A stretch of DNA of 7,684 nt from an uncultured Bacilli bacterium (GTDB lineage Bacteria > Bacillota_I > Bacilli_A > RF39 > UBA660), in assembly GCA_944358225.1 (NCBI GenBank), contig CALVQP010000054.1:1-7684 (forward strand). The letters are read 5' to 3'. Positions 1-6,745 of this stretch are shown here, piece after piece. The stretch's first letter is position 1. Every line of letters begins with the position of its first letter. The notes beneath the pieces are model-generated. The model did not search any database and was not told where the DNA came from. It saw only the letters and a list, made by a program, of their open reading frames with translations. Both the position numbers and the translations under genes were made by a program.

Positions 1-74
<74 letters not shown>

Positions 75-88
75 TTTGAGAAAACAAG

Positions 89-115
89 AAAGCCTTTATT
101 TAAAGGCTTTTTTTT
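89..115 (+). terminator. Rho-independent terminator of the tRNA-Phe transcript
   Basis: The perfect stem AAAGCCTTT/AAAGGCTTT (89-97 with 102-110) encloses a four-base ATTT loop and runs into an unbroken T-tract to 115. It lies 15 bases after the tRNA CCA end, so it most likely ends the tRNA transcript and insulates it from the downstream region. Confidence 0.9.
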
Positions 116-458
116 CATAGAAAAAATTTAATGAAAAAAACACCTAGGCGCATCTAAAGCTTATCATTATGAGAAAACTGGTGAACTTACATAAGTTTAA
201 CTTATTTTCATTGTGTATCTTTTTATTAACTTTATTGTCAAAGAGCATTTTTCTATCTTTTTTGATAAATTTATATTAAGATTTTCATCTTAAGTTTTAT
301 TGCTTTTGCTTTGTTCAAATCACATATAGGAATGTAAAACTCGAACTAAATTTATTTTTCTACAAAGCAGTTGGAGATGAGCTGCAGCATATATTGCATG
401 CACTTGAAAATAAATATTTTGTATGCTATCGTATTACTTGAATCGAAAGAAGGATATT
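116..458. other. AT-rich intergenic stretch without a supported gene
   Basis: No convincing gene was found in these 343 bases. The only start-to-stop reading of note is a 36-codon, Leu/Phe/Ser-rich peptide at 169-279, which has no recognisable ribosome binding site. An 8-bp palindrome GCTGCAGC sits at 381-388. A weak promoter-like pair, TTGAAA (404-409) and TATCGT (427-432) with a 17-base spacer, lies just before the small gene at 459 and could drive it. No copy of the tRNA 3' end, which would mark an attachment site, is visible here. Confidence 0.5.
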
Positions 459-769
459 ATGATTGTAGGATTTAAAAAAGACATTAATTTTCCAAGAGTG
501 TGTGAAAAAAATATGTTTACAAAAGAAGATCTTGAAGTTATAAAAAAATGTTGCTCTGTGAAAATTTAAAATATAAAAAAGCTTTGTCTTCTTTGCTAGA
601 GGCTTATTGTGAAAATTTGTATTGTTCTGAATGTAAAGGATCACTAAGAACTTCCAGTAATAGTGGTGTTTGCCAATGGAATGATGATATGCCTATCTCT
701 TTGCCACTTAACGATGGTCCGCTAACAAGTTATCCCGCAAACTGTCCAATTAGAAAATTGATTAAATAG
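459..769 (+). pseudogene. Small Cys-rich protein gene, split by a -1 frameshift at an A7 run
   Basis: I do not recognise this protein. An ATG at 459 has a good ribosome binding site (AGAAGGA, 447-453). It opens a 36-codon frame that stops at 567-569. The -1 frame begins with ATG at 548, has only a poor ribosome binding site of its own, and continues for 73 codons to 769. The two meet at A7 (542-548), which reads in frame as A AAA AAA. A -1 slip or one restored A would give a single protein of about 103 residues. Its C-terminal part has six Cys, including a CSEC pair like half a zinc ribbon, plus later single Cys in GVCQW and ANCPI. It may be a decayed gene, a programmed frameshift gene, a sequencing error in the homopolymer, or a 73-residue gene starting at 548. 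It stands alone, about 440 bases before the polysaccharide operon on the same strand, with no visible functional link. Confidence 0.42.
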
Positions 770-1106
770 ATTAGCAAAGCATTTATATTTTAACAAAAAC
801 CAAATGATGCATTTTATTGAAATTTAGAAATGGGACAATTTTTACGGAACTATCATCATTGTTTTTTTAATCTAAAGTTTTAAATTTTTAACGTTGAATT
901 AAAAAGATAATTCTCGTAGCTGCCAAACTAGTTGTTGAAAAAGACAAAGCACGTTTTTAAATATAAAATAATGCCCTTTATATTGATTTTGTTGCATAAA
1001 ATTTAATAACTAATTAAGAGAATTAAAATTTATTTCTCTTAATTTATCAAAAAGTGAATTTATTATTTTAATTTAAATTTTTAAAATATCTAATAAGTAA
1101 CTTTTC
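770..1106. other. AT-rich intergenic stretch before the operon promoter
   Basis: These 337 bases contain no supported gene. A T7 tract at 862-868 follows CATCATT (854-860), which could pair with AATGATG at 803-809 across a long loop. This is a poor terminator candidate for the small gene. A 20-codon open stretch at 898-960, ending in TAA, has coding-like composition but no start codon, so at most it is a gene scrap. The clearest structure is the inverted repeat at 1012-1044, listed separately. Confidence 0.5.
1012..1044. repeat. 11-bp perfect inverted repeat upstream of the operon promoter
   Basis: AATTAAGAGAA (1012-1022) is exactly the reverse complement of TTCTCTTAATT (1034-1044), with an 11-base AT-only loop between. 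There is no T-tract on the plus-strand side and no clear one on the minus-strand side, so it is not a typical terminator. It ends 62 bases before the -35 box of the operon promoter, so it could be an operator or an mRNA hairpin. In sequence this AT-rich it could also be chance, although the central GAGA/TCTC makes the match less trivial. Confidence 0.5.
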
Positions 1107-1136
1107 TTGACAAAGTGTGCTGAAGAGGGTTACTAT
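1107..1136 (+). promoter_or_regulatory. Sigma-70/SigA-type promoter of the polysaccharide operon
   Basis: A perfect -35 box TTGACA (1107-1112) is followed after 18 bases by TACTAT (1131-1136), a four-of-six match to TATAAT. The start of transcription would fall near 1143, leaving a leader of about 65 bases before the preferred ATG at 1208. It is the only promoter-like site of this quality before the six packed genes, so it probably drives them all. Confidence 0.7.
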
Positions 1137-1207
1137 ATAAACAGAAAAGAGTCAAAATAATTTGTTAGAAGTAAGTTATGATAAGGCTATTAAAAGAAGG
1201 TGACAAC

Positions 1208-1975
1208 ATGAAAATTGGAATAGTCGGTTTAGGACACGTTGGTACTGCAATGAAAGAATTATTTCCAGAGGCTATTGTCTATGATAAGTATAAAAATACA
1301 AAGGGAACAAAGGAAGAAATAAACTCTTGTCAAGCTGTTTTTGTATGTGTTCCTACACCTCAAAATAATGATGGATCATGTGATACAACTTGTGTTGATG
1401 AAGTGCTTGATTGGATCGAATCTGATGTAATAATTATTAGATCCACAGTTCCCGTAGGCTATACTGAAAGCAAAGTAAAAGAACTAAACAAAAAAATCGT
1501 TTTTCAACCAGAATATTACGGAGAAACAGTTGATCATCCATTTACCAACTTAAAAAATCGTAAGTGGTTAGTTTTGGGTGGTGAACAAACAAGTTCTAAT
1601 TTAGCTTTAAAAGCTTATCAAACTGTTTATAATTCGGATATTGATATTTATTTTTTATCCAGTAACGAAGCTGAATTAGCTAAATATATGGAAAATGCTT
1701 ATCTAGCTTTAAAAGTAACATTTTGTAATCAAATGTATGATATTGCGCAAGCTATGAAAATAGACTACAACAAAGTACGTGAGGCTTGGGCAAGAGATCC
1801 GAGAATTACAAAAAGCCACACGTTTGTCTATGAGGATGATCGTGGTTATGGAGGATCATGTTTACCTAAAGATGTGGCCTCACTAATTTACCAAGCTCAA
1901 AAGTTTGGTGAAGATCCTACACTTTTAAAAACAATGCGAACTATAAACAACAAATATCGAGGCCATAATGATTGA
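1208..1975 (+). CDS. Minimal UDP-glucose/GDP-mannose dehydrogenase family protein lacking the C-terminal domain
   Basis: A cytoplasmic NAD-dependent nucleotide-sugar dehydrogenase, expected to oxidise C6 of a UDP- or GDP-hexose to the uronate. The N-terminal Rossmann domain has GLGHVG (residues 7-12), VPTP (48-51) and STVPVG (79-84). The central helical domain carries K159 and N163 in AELAKYMEN, and GYGGSCLPKD with catalytic Cys218 and Asp222, so the expected active-site residues are present. The protein is only 255 residues, against about 390-450 for the family, and ends just after the central helix, with no third (UDP-binding) domain and no remnant downstream. I chose ATG 1208 because it has an AAGGTGA site (1197-1203) and puts the Rossmann strand at the N terminus. 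An in-frame ATG at 1178 would add ten residues. It is the first gene of the operon and overlaps the permease by 8 bases. GGSCLPKD occurs in both UDP-Glc and GDP-Man enzymes, so the substrate is open; a non-catalytic role is possible. Confidence 0.88.
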   Translation: MKIGIVGLGHVGTAMKELFPEAIVYDKYKNTKGTKEEINSCQAVFVCVPTPQNNDGSCDTTCVDEVLDWIESDVIIIRSTVPVGYTESKVKELNKKIVFQPEYYGETVDHPFTNLKNRKWLVLGGEQTSSNLALKAYQTVYNSDIDIYFLSSNEAELAKYMENAYLALKVTFCNQMYDIAQAMKIDYNKVREAWARDPRITKSHTFVYEDDRGYGGSCLPKDVASLIYQAQKFGEDPTLLKTMRTINNKYRGHND

Positions 1976-2750
1976 TAGTGTGCGCGGATGCAAAAAATAT
2001 TTTAATTACATTTTATTTTCTAGTAAATCAAAATTAAAAAGTGAGGTTGCTTCTTCATATTTAAATGCCTTATGGTTAGTTTTAAATCCTCTTTTTTATA
2101 TGCTAACTTATATGTTTATTGTAGAAGTTGTATTTAAAAGGGCAGAGCCAAATTTTCCTATCTTTGTATTTATTGGAATAACTTTTTGGGATTACTTTTC
2201 TCGATTAATCAGTTGTAGTGTAAATGTCATTAGAGATAATCGTAACATAGTAACCAAAACTTACATTCCTAAATACGTACTATTAATGGTAAAATCATTT
2301 GTTTTGCTTTTTAAAATGTTTATTTCTATTTTTATTATTTTCATATTATTAGCTATTTTTCGGATTAAAATCTCTTTTAATGTCTTGTTACTTTTGCCAA
2401 TTATTGTCGTTATGTACATTTTTACATTTGGGTGTGGAATGATTCTTATGCATTTTGGTGTTTATGTAAATGATCTAAATGACATAGTTCGAATTCTTTT
2501 ACGTTTTATTTTCTACTTTAGTGGTATTTTTTATTCAATAACTAACAGTCTGCCACCCATTGCGGGTAATATTTTGTTAAAAGCCAATCCTATTGCTTTT
2601 TTTATTAACGAAGCACGAAATGTTTTAATGTATCACCAGGGATTATCATTTTATTTACTTATTTGGCTTATAATTGGATTAATTATTTGTAAAATAGGGT
2701 TACAACTTATTAAAAGAAACGAAAATACTTATATAAAGGTGTTGCGATGA
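1968..2750 (+). CDS. ABC-2 type polysaccharide exporter, permease subunit (Wzm/KpsM/TagG family)
   Basis: Integral membrane subunit of a two-component ABC exporter that moves a lipid-linked polysaccharide or teichoic-acid-like chain from cytoplasm to cell surface. The 260-residue length is normal for the family. About six hydrophobic segments are visible: near residues 33-56, 63-85, 103-131, 136-165, 175-193 and 226-247. They are preceded by a basic cytoplasmic N-terminal stretch. The first segment has the family-like pattern ALWLVLNPLFYMLTYMF, and NPIAFFINEARNVL (207-220) matches the conserved 'NP(ho)xxxxxxxR' element before the last segment. GAGG (1959-1962) lies five bases before the ATG. 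The start overlaps the dehydrogenase by 8 bases, and the stop overlaps the ATPase start in an ATGA, the usual coupling of permease and ATPase. The exported chain cannot be read from this gene alone. Confidence 0.93.
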   Translation: MIDSVRGCKKYFNYILFSSKSKLKSEVASSYLNALWLVLNPLFYMLTYMFIVEVVFKRAEPNFPIFVFIGITFWDYFSRLISCSVNVIRDNRNIVTKTYIPKYVLLMVKSFVLLFKMFISIFIIFILLAIFRIKISFNVLLLLPIIVVMYIFTFGCGMILMHFGVYVNDLNDIVRILLRFIFYFSGIFYSITNSLPPIAGNILLKANPIAFFINEARNVLMYHQGLSFYLLIWLIIGLIICKIGLQLIKRNENTYIKVLR

Positions 2751-3475
2751 AAATACTAAAGGTCAAAAATGTTAGCTTAAGTTATAAAACGATTGAAAAA
2801 AATGACTTTAAAGCTCTCTTTTCTTTAAAAAAAGTCACTACATTTCAAGCTTTAAAAAATATTTCTTTTTCCTTAGAAAAAGGAGAAGTTTTAGGGATAA
2901 TTGGCCAAAATGGCAGCGGCAAATCGACTCTTTTAAAAACTATTGCCAATGTTTTTTCTCCTAACGAAGGAACAATTGAAATTGCCAATAATTTAAAGGT
3001 TGGTTTGCTTTCTTTAGGAACAGGATTTGATAATAAATTAACTGGTTATGAAAACATTTACTTATCAGGAATGCTTTATGGTTACAACAAGGCTTATATT
3101 GACAGTAAATTATCCCAAATTATAGAATTTAGTGAGTTAGAAGATTTTATATATAAACCAGTTAGTACCTACTCATCAGGAATGTACTCTAAATTATCAT
3201 TTTCCATTGCTGTTTTTTTGGAAGTAGATATTCTTTTAATTGATGAGGTTTTATCTGTAGGTGACATTCATTTTAAAGAAAAAAGTTATAATAAAATTAC
3301 TGAATTAATAAAAAAAGAAGATAAAACAGTTATAGTTGTTTCTCACAGCACGTCTATGATAGAAGAATTATGTTCACGGGTAATATGGCTTCATGATGGT
3401 AAAGTCAAAATGCAAGGAGAAACAACAGAAGTCATTAAACAATATACAAAATTTATGAAAAATTTAAAAAAATAA
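2747..3475 (+). CDS. ABC-type polysaccharide exporter, ATP-binding subunit (Wzt/KpsT/TagH family)
   Basis: Cytoplasmic ATPase that pairs with the preceding permease to drive polysaccharide export. Walker A is GQNGSGKST (residues 53-61), the signature is YSSGMYSKL (142-150), Walker B is ILLIDE (162-167) and the switch His is H200 in VVSHS. LSLGTGFDNKLTGYENIYL (89-107) is typical of the polysaccharide/teichoic branch, where LGxGFxxxLTGxENI follows the nucleotide fold. At 242 residues it is a bare nucleotide-binding domain. It lacks the C-terminal carbohydrate-binding domain of long Wzt proteins, so it does not itself recognise a chain-end modification, as in KpsT or short TagH-like subunits. 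The start is fixed by AAAGGTG (2735-2741) and the 4-base ATGA overlap. The next gene follows after 16 bases. Confidence 0.95.
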   Translation: MKILKVKNVSLSYKTIEKNDFKALFSLKKVTTFQALKNISFSLEKGEVLGIIGQNGSGKSTLLKTIANVFSPNEGTIEIANNLKVGLLSLGTGFDNKLTGYENIYLSGMLYGYNKAYIDSKLSQIIEFSELEDFIYKPVSTYSSGMYSKLSFSIAVFLEVDILLIDEVLSVGDIHFKEKSYNKITELIKKEDKTVIVVSHSTSMIEELCSRVIWLHDGKVKMQGETTEVIKQYTKFMKNLKK

Positions 3476-3491
3476 AAAACAGGGAGGGACT

Positions 3492-5729
3492 ATGGATAAA
3501 AAGATATACTTAAAAACAATTGAAGAACTAAATAAAGACTGTATTCGTAGTTATAATAGTAAAGAATTACAACGTTACCGTTTAAAGAAAATTACATATG
3601 ATTACTTAAAACACGGTCAATTTAGTAAAGTATTTAATATAATTATTCAGTCATTAGAAAATAAAAGATTCAGAAGAAAACCACCTCATCCCTCTCACCA
3701 AATTTCTCAAACTCACCAAATAAGGATAAGAAAAATTGACATCTATACCTGTATAACAAATAATTATGATCAGGTAAAAGAGCCTTTAATTAAAATGGAA
3801 AATGCTGATTATTTTGTTTTTTCAGACAATGATAATATGTTTTTAAATGGAATATGGCAATATAAAAAAATTCCTAAACACATAATTACTATATGTTGCC
3901 AAAATCCAATTTTAATAAATCGTTATTTGAAAATGCATCCTCAAGAAGTATTTGCCGGATATGATTATGCTTTGTATATTGATGGAAATGTGCAACTAAT
4001 ATCTGATGTAACAGAATTTTTTTCATATATAAACAATAAAACAGGACTTGCAATGCACTATCATCGCAGAAGAAATGATGTTTATGAAGAGATCAAGACC
4101 CTAATTCGTTTAAAAAAGGGAAATATTAAAGCCATAAAAAAGTGGCAAGATAAATTAAAAAAAGAAAATTTTCCTCAAGAAACAGGGTTACTAGAAGCCA
4201 CAATAATAGCTACTGATTTACAAAATTCAAATGCGCAAAAAATTATGCAAGCATGGTATGAAGATTTTGTAAATAGTCAAACATATCGTGATCAAATTGT
4301 TTTGCCTTACACTTTACATAAACTTAATTTTTCTTATCAAGATATCGGATCCATGGCAATAAATATCGCTCAAAATTATAAAATCCGTATGCATCTTCAT
4401 CAGCAAACATCTCAAAATTTTAATTTGTTAAAATCTTTAAAAAAGAAAAAGGAAAGTATTGCTATACTAGGAATAGGGTATGTTGGGCTACCTTTAGTAG
4501 AAGCTTTTTCTAAACATTATAAGGTAATAGCTTATGATACTAATAAAGAAAAAGTACTGGCCTATCAACAGAAAAAAGATTTAACTAATGAAATCGGCGA
4601 AAAAAGATTAAAAAAGTGCCATGCATACTTTACTTGTAATGCTCAAAAATTAAAGGAATCAAAAGTTTTCATTATCACTGTTCCCACTCCAGTAGATGAT
4701 AAAAATGAGCCTGATTTGACTTTACTAGAAGAAGCTTGCCATACTATAGCTAAAGTAATTACCCAAAATTCATTAGTTATTCTAGAAAGTACTGTTTATC
4801 CTGGAGTTACGGAGGAGCTTTGTGTCCCTATCATAGAAAAATATAGTCATTTGAAGCATAAAAAAGATTTTTTAATAGCCTATTCTCCAGAACGAATTAA
4901 TCCTGGGGATAAAAAACACAATTTAAAAAATACTGTGAAATTGGTTGCTGGTAGCAATGAAAAAGCGACTAATTTAGCTTTTGATATTTATAAAAGTATT
5001 ATTAAAAATGTAGTCAAATCTCCTAGTATCAAAGTTGCCGAGGCAGCCAAAGTTATTGAAAACTCTCAACGTGATGTAAATATAGCTTTTATTAACGAAA
5101 TGAGTATCATTTTACATAATTTAAAAATTGATACAAAGGAAGTTCTTGAATGTGCTAAAACGAAGTGGAATTTTTTAAATTTCGAGCCGGGATTAGTAGG
5201 AGGACATTGTATAAGTGTCGATCCATATTATTTGATTACTCAAAGTAATCAAGCAGGGGGATATTTTCCCAAACTTCTGTATAATGCTAGAAAAATAAAT
5301 AACTATATTAGTGAATTTATTGTTTTAAATATTATGAAGTTAACGCATGAAAATGACTTGGAAATATCTAAATTAAAAGTTGGTATATTAGGATTTAGTT
5401 TTAAAGAAAATTGTCCAGATGTTAGAAATAGTCAAGTTTTTAAAATATATCAAAGTTTAATAGCAAAAAAAGCCAAAACGTTAGTTTACGATCCGGTAGT
5501 TAATGCTGAGGAAGTACAAAAACTATATAATATTAATTTAGTTACTAAACAAGAACTGAAAAATTTAGATGTTGTTATAATAGCAGTTGCTCACCAAGAA
5601 TTCATTGAGTTGCAAACAGAAGAAATTTTACAAATGTATAATAAACAGAAGAAAATTATTATTGATGTTAAAGGAATTAAAAATAAAAAAGAGCTCGAAA
5701 GTAAAAATATTATTTATTGGCGTTTATAA
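3492..5729 (+). CDS. Fusion protein: DUF616 (TOD1/MUCI70-type) glycosyltransferase plus UDP-HexNAc 6-dehydrogenase (TviB/WbpA-like)
   Basis: A 745-residue cytoplasmic protein with two enzymes. Residues 1-65 are a charged helical leader. Residues about 81-305 are a DUF616 glycosyltransferase, with YTCI (85-88), DYFVFSD, NPILINRYLKMHPQE (138-152), a YIDG acidic turn (162-165) likely to act like a GT-A metal site, HRRRNDVYEE (191-200) and RDQ (266-268). After a short Lys-rich linker (317-320), residues 321-745 form a full nucleotide-sugar dehydrogenase: GIGYVG (327-332), VPTP (397-400), STVYPGV, SPERINPGDKKH, catalytic Cys573 in GGHCISVDPYY, and FSFKENCPDVRNSQV (636-650) in the C-terminal domain. 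GGHC and KENCPD point to the UDP-GlcNAc to UDP-GlcNAcA enzymes (TviB/WbpA type) rather than UDP-Glc dehydrogenase. GGGAGG (3482-3487) precedes the ATG. I see no good internal start at the junction, so one chain is likely. The substrate is inferred from motifs; the fold calls are secure. Confidence 0.9.
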   Translation: MDKKIYLKTIEELNKDCIRSYNSKELQRYRLKKITYDYLKHGQFSKVFNIIIQSLENKRFRRKPPHPSHQISQTHQIRIRKIDIYTCITNNYDQVKEPLIKMENADYFVFSDNDNMFLNGIWQYKKIPKHIITICCQNPILINRYLKMHPQEVFAGYDYALYIDGNVQLISDVTEFFSYINNKTGLAMHYHRRRNDVYEEIKTLIRLKKGNIKAIKKWQDKLKKENFPQETGLLEATIIATDLQNSNAQKIMQAWYEDFVNSQTYRDQIVLPYTLHKLNFSYQDIGSMAINIAQNYKIRMHLHQQTSQNFNLLKSLKKKKESIAILGIGYVGLPLVEAFSKHYKVIAYDTNKEKVLAYQQKKDLTNEIGEKRLKKCHAYFTCNAQKLKESKVFIITVPTPVDDKNEPDLTLLEEACHTIAKVITQNSLVILESTVYPGVTEELCVPIIEKYSHLKHKKDFLIAYSPERINPGDKKHNLKNTVKLVAGSNEKATNLAFDIYKSIIKNVVKSPSIKVAEAAKVIENSQRDVNIAFINEMSIILHNLKIDTKEVLECAKTKWNFLNFEPGLVGGHCISVDPYYLITQSNQAGGYFPKLLYNARKINNYISEFIVLNIMKLTHENDLEISKLKVGILGFSFKENCPDVRNSQVFKIYQSLIAKKAKTLVYDPVVNAEEVQKLYNINLVTKQELKNLDVVIIAVAHQEFIELQTEEILQMYNKQKKIIIDVKGIKNKKELESKNIIYWRL

Positions 5730-5746
5730 AAGGAAGTGTGATTTTA

Positions 5747-6745
5747 ATGAGAAAAACAAAATTTAATTTTCAACCTAATAGCATCTTTTTAGTTACGGGG
5801 GGAGCAGGTTTTATTGGCTCGCATATATGCGAAAAATTATTGAATTTAGGATATAAGGTTCGTTGCTTAGATGATTTTTCTACAGGGAAACAAGAAAATA
5901 TTTCATCCTTTTTAGAAAATCCCAATTTCGAACTCATAAGGGGAAGTATTTGCGACTTTGATACTTGTTTAAAGGCTTGTTATAACATTGATTATATATC
6001 CCATCAAGCTGCTTGGGGAAGTGTTCCTAAAAGTATTAATCAACCTTTAGCTTATGAAGAAAATAATATTAAAGGGACTTTAAACATGTTAGAAGCGGCA
6101 GTTCGAAATAACGTAAAGGTTTTTGTTTATGCTTCAAGTTCATCTGTGTATGGGGATAATACTGATAAAATTAAACATGAAAATAATGTTGGTAATGTAT
6201 TATCGCCATACGCTTTAACGAAAAAAACATGTGAAGAATATGCAAAAATTTATACAAATCTATATGGTCTTGCAACTATTGGCTTAAGATATTTTAATGT
6301 ATTTGGACCGCGCCAAAATGCCGATGGATTGTATTCTGCAGTTATCCCTAATTTTATTAAAAATCTACTTTCAAACAAGCCTTCTTTGATATATGGTGAT
6401 GGTTTACAATCACGAGATTTTACTTTTGTTGAAAATGTCGTATTTGCTAATTTAAAAGGTTTAGAATGTCAAAATCAAGAAGTATTTGGAAAAGTTTATA
6501 ATGTTGCTTGTAATCAGAAAACCCAAATTAAAGATTTATATTTTCAAATTGCTAAATATTTACAAAAAGATATTCCTCCCATTTATAAACCCACAAGAAA
6601 GGGAGATATATTAAATAGTCAAGCCGATGTTAAATTAGCTTGTCAGTGTATAAACTATAAAGTATTGTACACAATAGAACAAGCACTTCCTATAACTATT
6701 GACTGGTATTTAAATAATCTCAACTTTACGGAAAATGAAAACTGA
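5747..6745 (+). CDS. UDP-GlcNAc(A) 4-epimerase, WbpP/TviC-like (SDR family)
   Basis: NAD-dependent extended short-chain dehydrogenase that inverts C4 of UDP-GlcNAc-type sugars; with the upstream dehydrogenase it would turn UDP-GlcNAcA into UDP-GalNAcA. It has the TGGAGFIG cofactor loop (17-24), LDDFSTG (41-47), HQAAWGSVPKSIN (86-98), ASSSSVYG (129-136) with the catalytic Ser, Y155xxxK159 in SPYALTK, and LRYFNVFGPRQ (180-190). The HQAAxGSVPxSI block, the GDGxxSRDF block and the length of 332 residues match what I recall of WbpP and TviC better than GalE. ATG 5747 is preferred because AGGAAG (5731-5736) sits ten bases upstream and the fold starts soon after. A TTG at 5717 would add ten residues and overlap the fusion gene. 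The stop overlaps the next gene by 11 bases. UDP-GlcNAc/UDP-GalNAc could be the real substrate pair. Confidence 0.92.
   Translation: MRKTKFNFQPNSIFLVTGGAGFIGSHICEKLLNLGYKVRCLDDFSTGKQENISSFLENPNFELIRGSICDFDTCLKACYNIDYISHQAAWGSVPKSINQPLAYEENNIKGTLNMLEAAVRNNVKVFVYASSSSVYGDNTDKIKHENNVGNVLSPYALTKKTCEEYAKIYTNLYGLATIGLRYFNVFGPRQNADGLYSAVIPNFIKNLLSNKPSLIYGDGLQSRDFTFVENVVFANLKGLECQNQEVFGKVYNVACNQKTQIKDLYFQIAKYLQKDIPPIYKPTRKGDILNSQADVKLACQCINYKVLYTIEQALPITIDWYLNNLNFTENEN

Noticed and set aside
169..279. 36-codon hydrophobic open frame that could resemble a small membrane toxin
   Set aside because: It has no ribosome binding site. Leu/Phe-rich peptides arise easily from T-rich sequence, and no antisense RNA promoter or partner structure was seen.
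426..644. 72-codon open frame on the minus strand
   Set aside because: It lies opposite the small Cys-rich gene, has a low-complexity Phe/Asn/Lys-rich translation as expected from AT-rich antisense, and shows no recognisable domain or ribosome binding site.
803..868. Possible terminator after the small gene (AATGATG/CATCATT followed by T7)
   Set aside because: The arms are only 7 bp and separated by 44 bases, too weak and open for a typical rho-independent terminator.
898..960. 20-codon stretch ending in TAA with coding-like composition, a possible remnant of a lost gene
   Set aside because: It has no start codon, no identifiable family and is too short to separate from chance.
116..1106. 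CRISPR array, riboswitch or insertion sequence in the gene-poor stretch
   Set aside because: There are no regularly spaced repeats, no recognised riboswitch core and no transposase fragment or matching terminal repeats visible.
1178..1207. Upstream in-frame ATG for the minimal dehydrogenase
   Set aside because: The ATG at 1208 has a better-placed AAGGTGA site and puts the Rossmann beta strand at the N terminus, as usual for the family.
5717..5746. TTG start giving a ten-residue longer epimerase
   Set aside because: It would need a rare start inside the previous gene; ATG 5747 has AGGAAG upstream and precedes the conserved fold by a normal distance.
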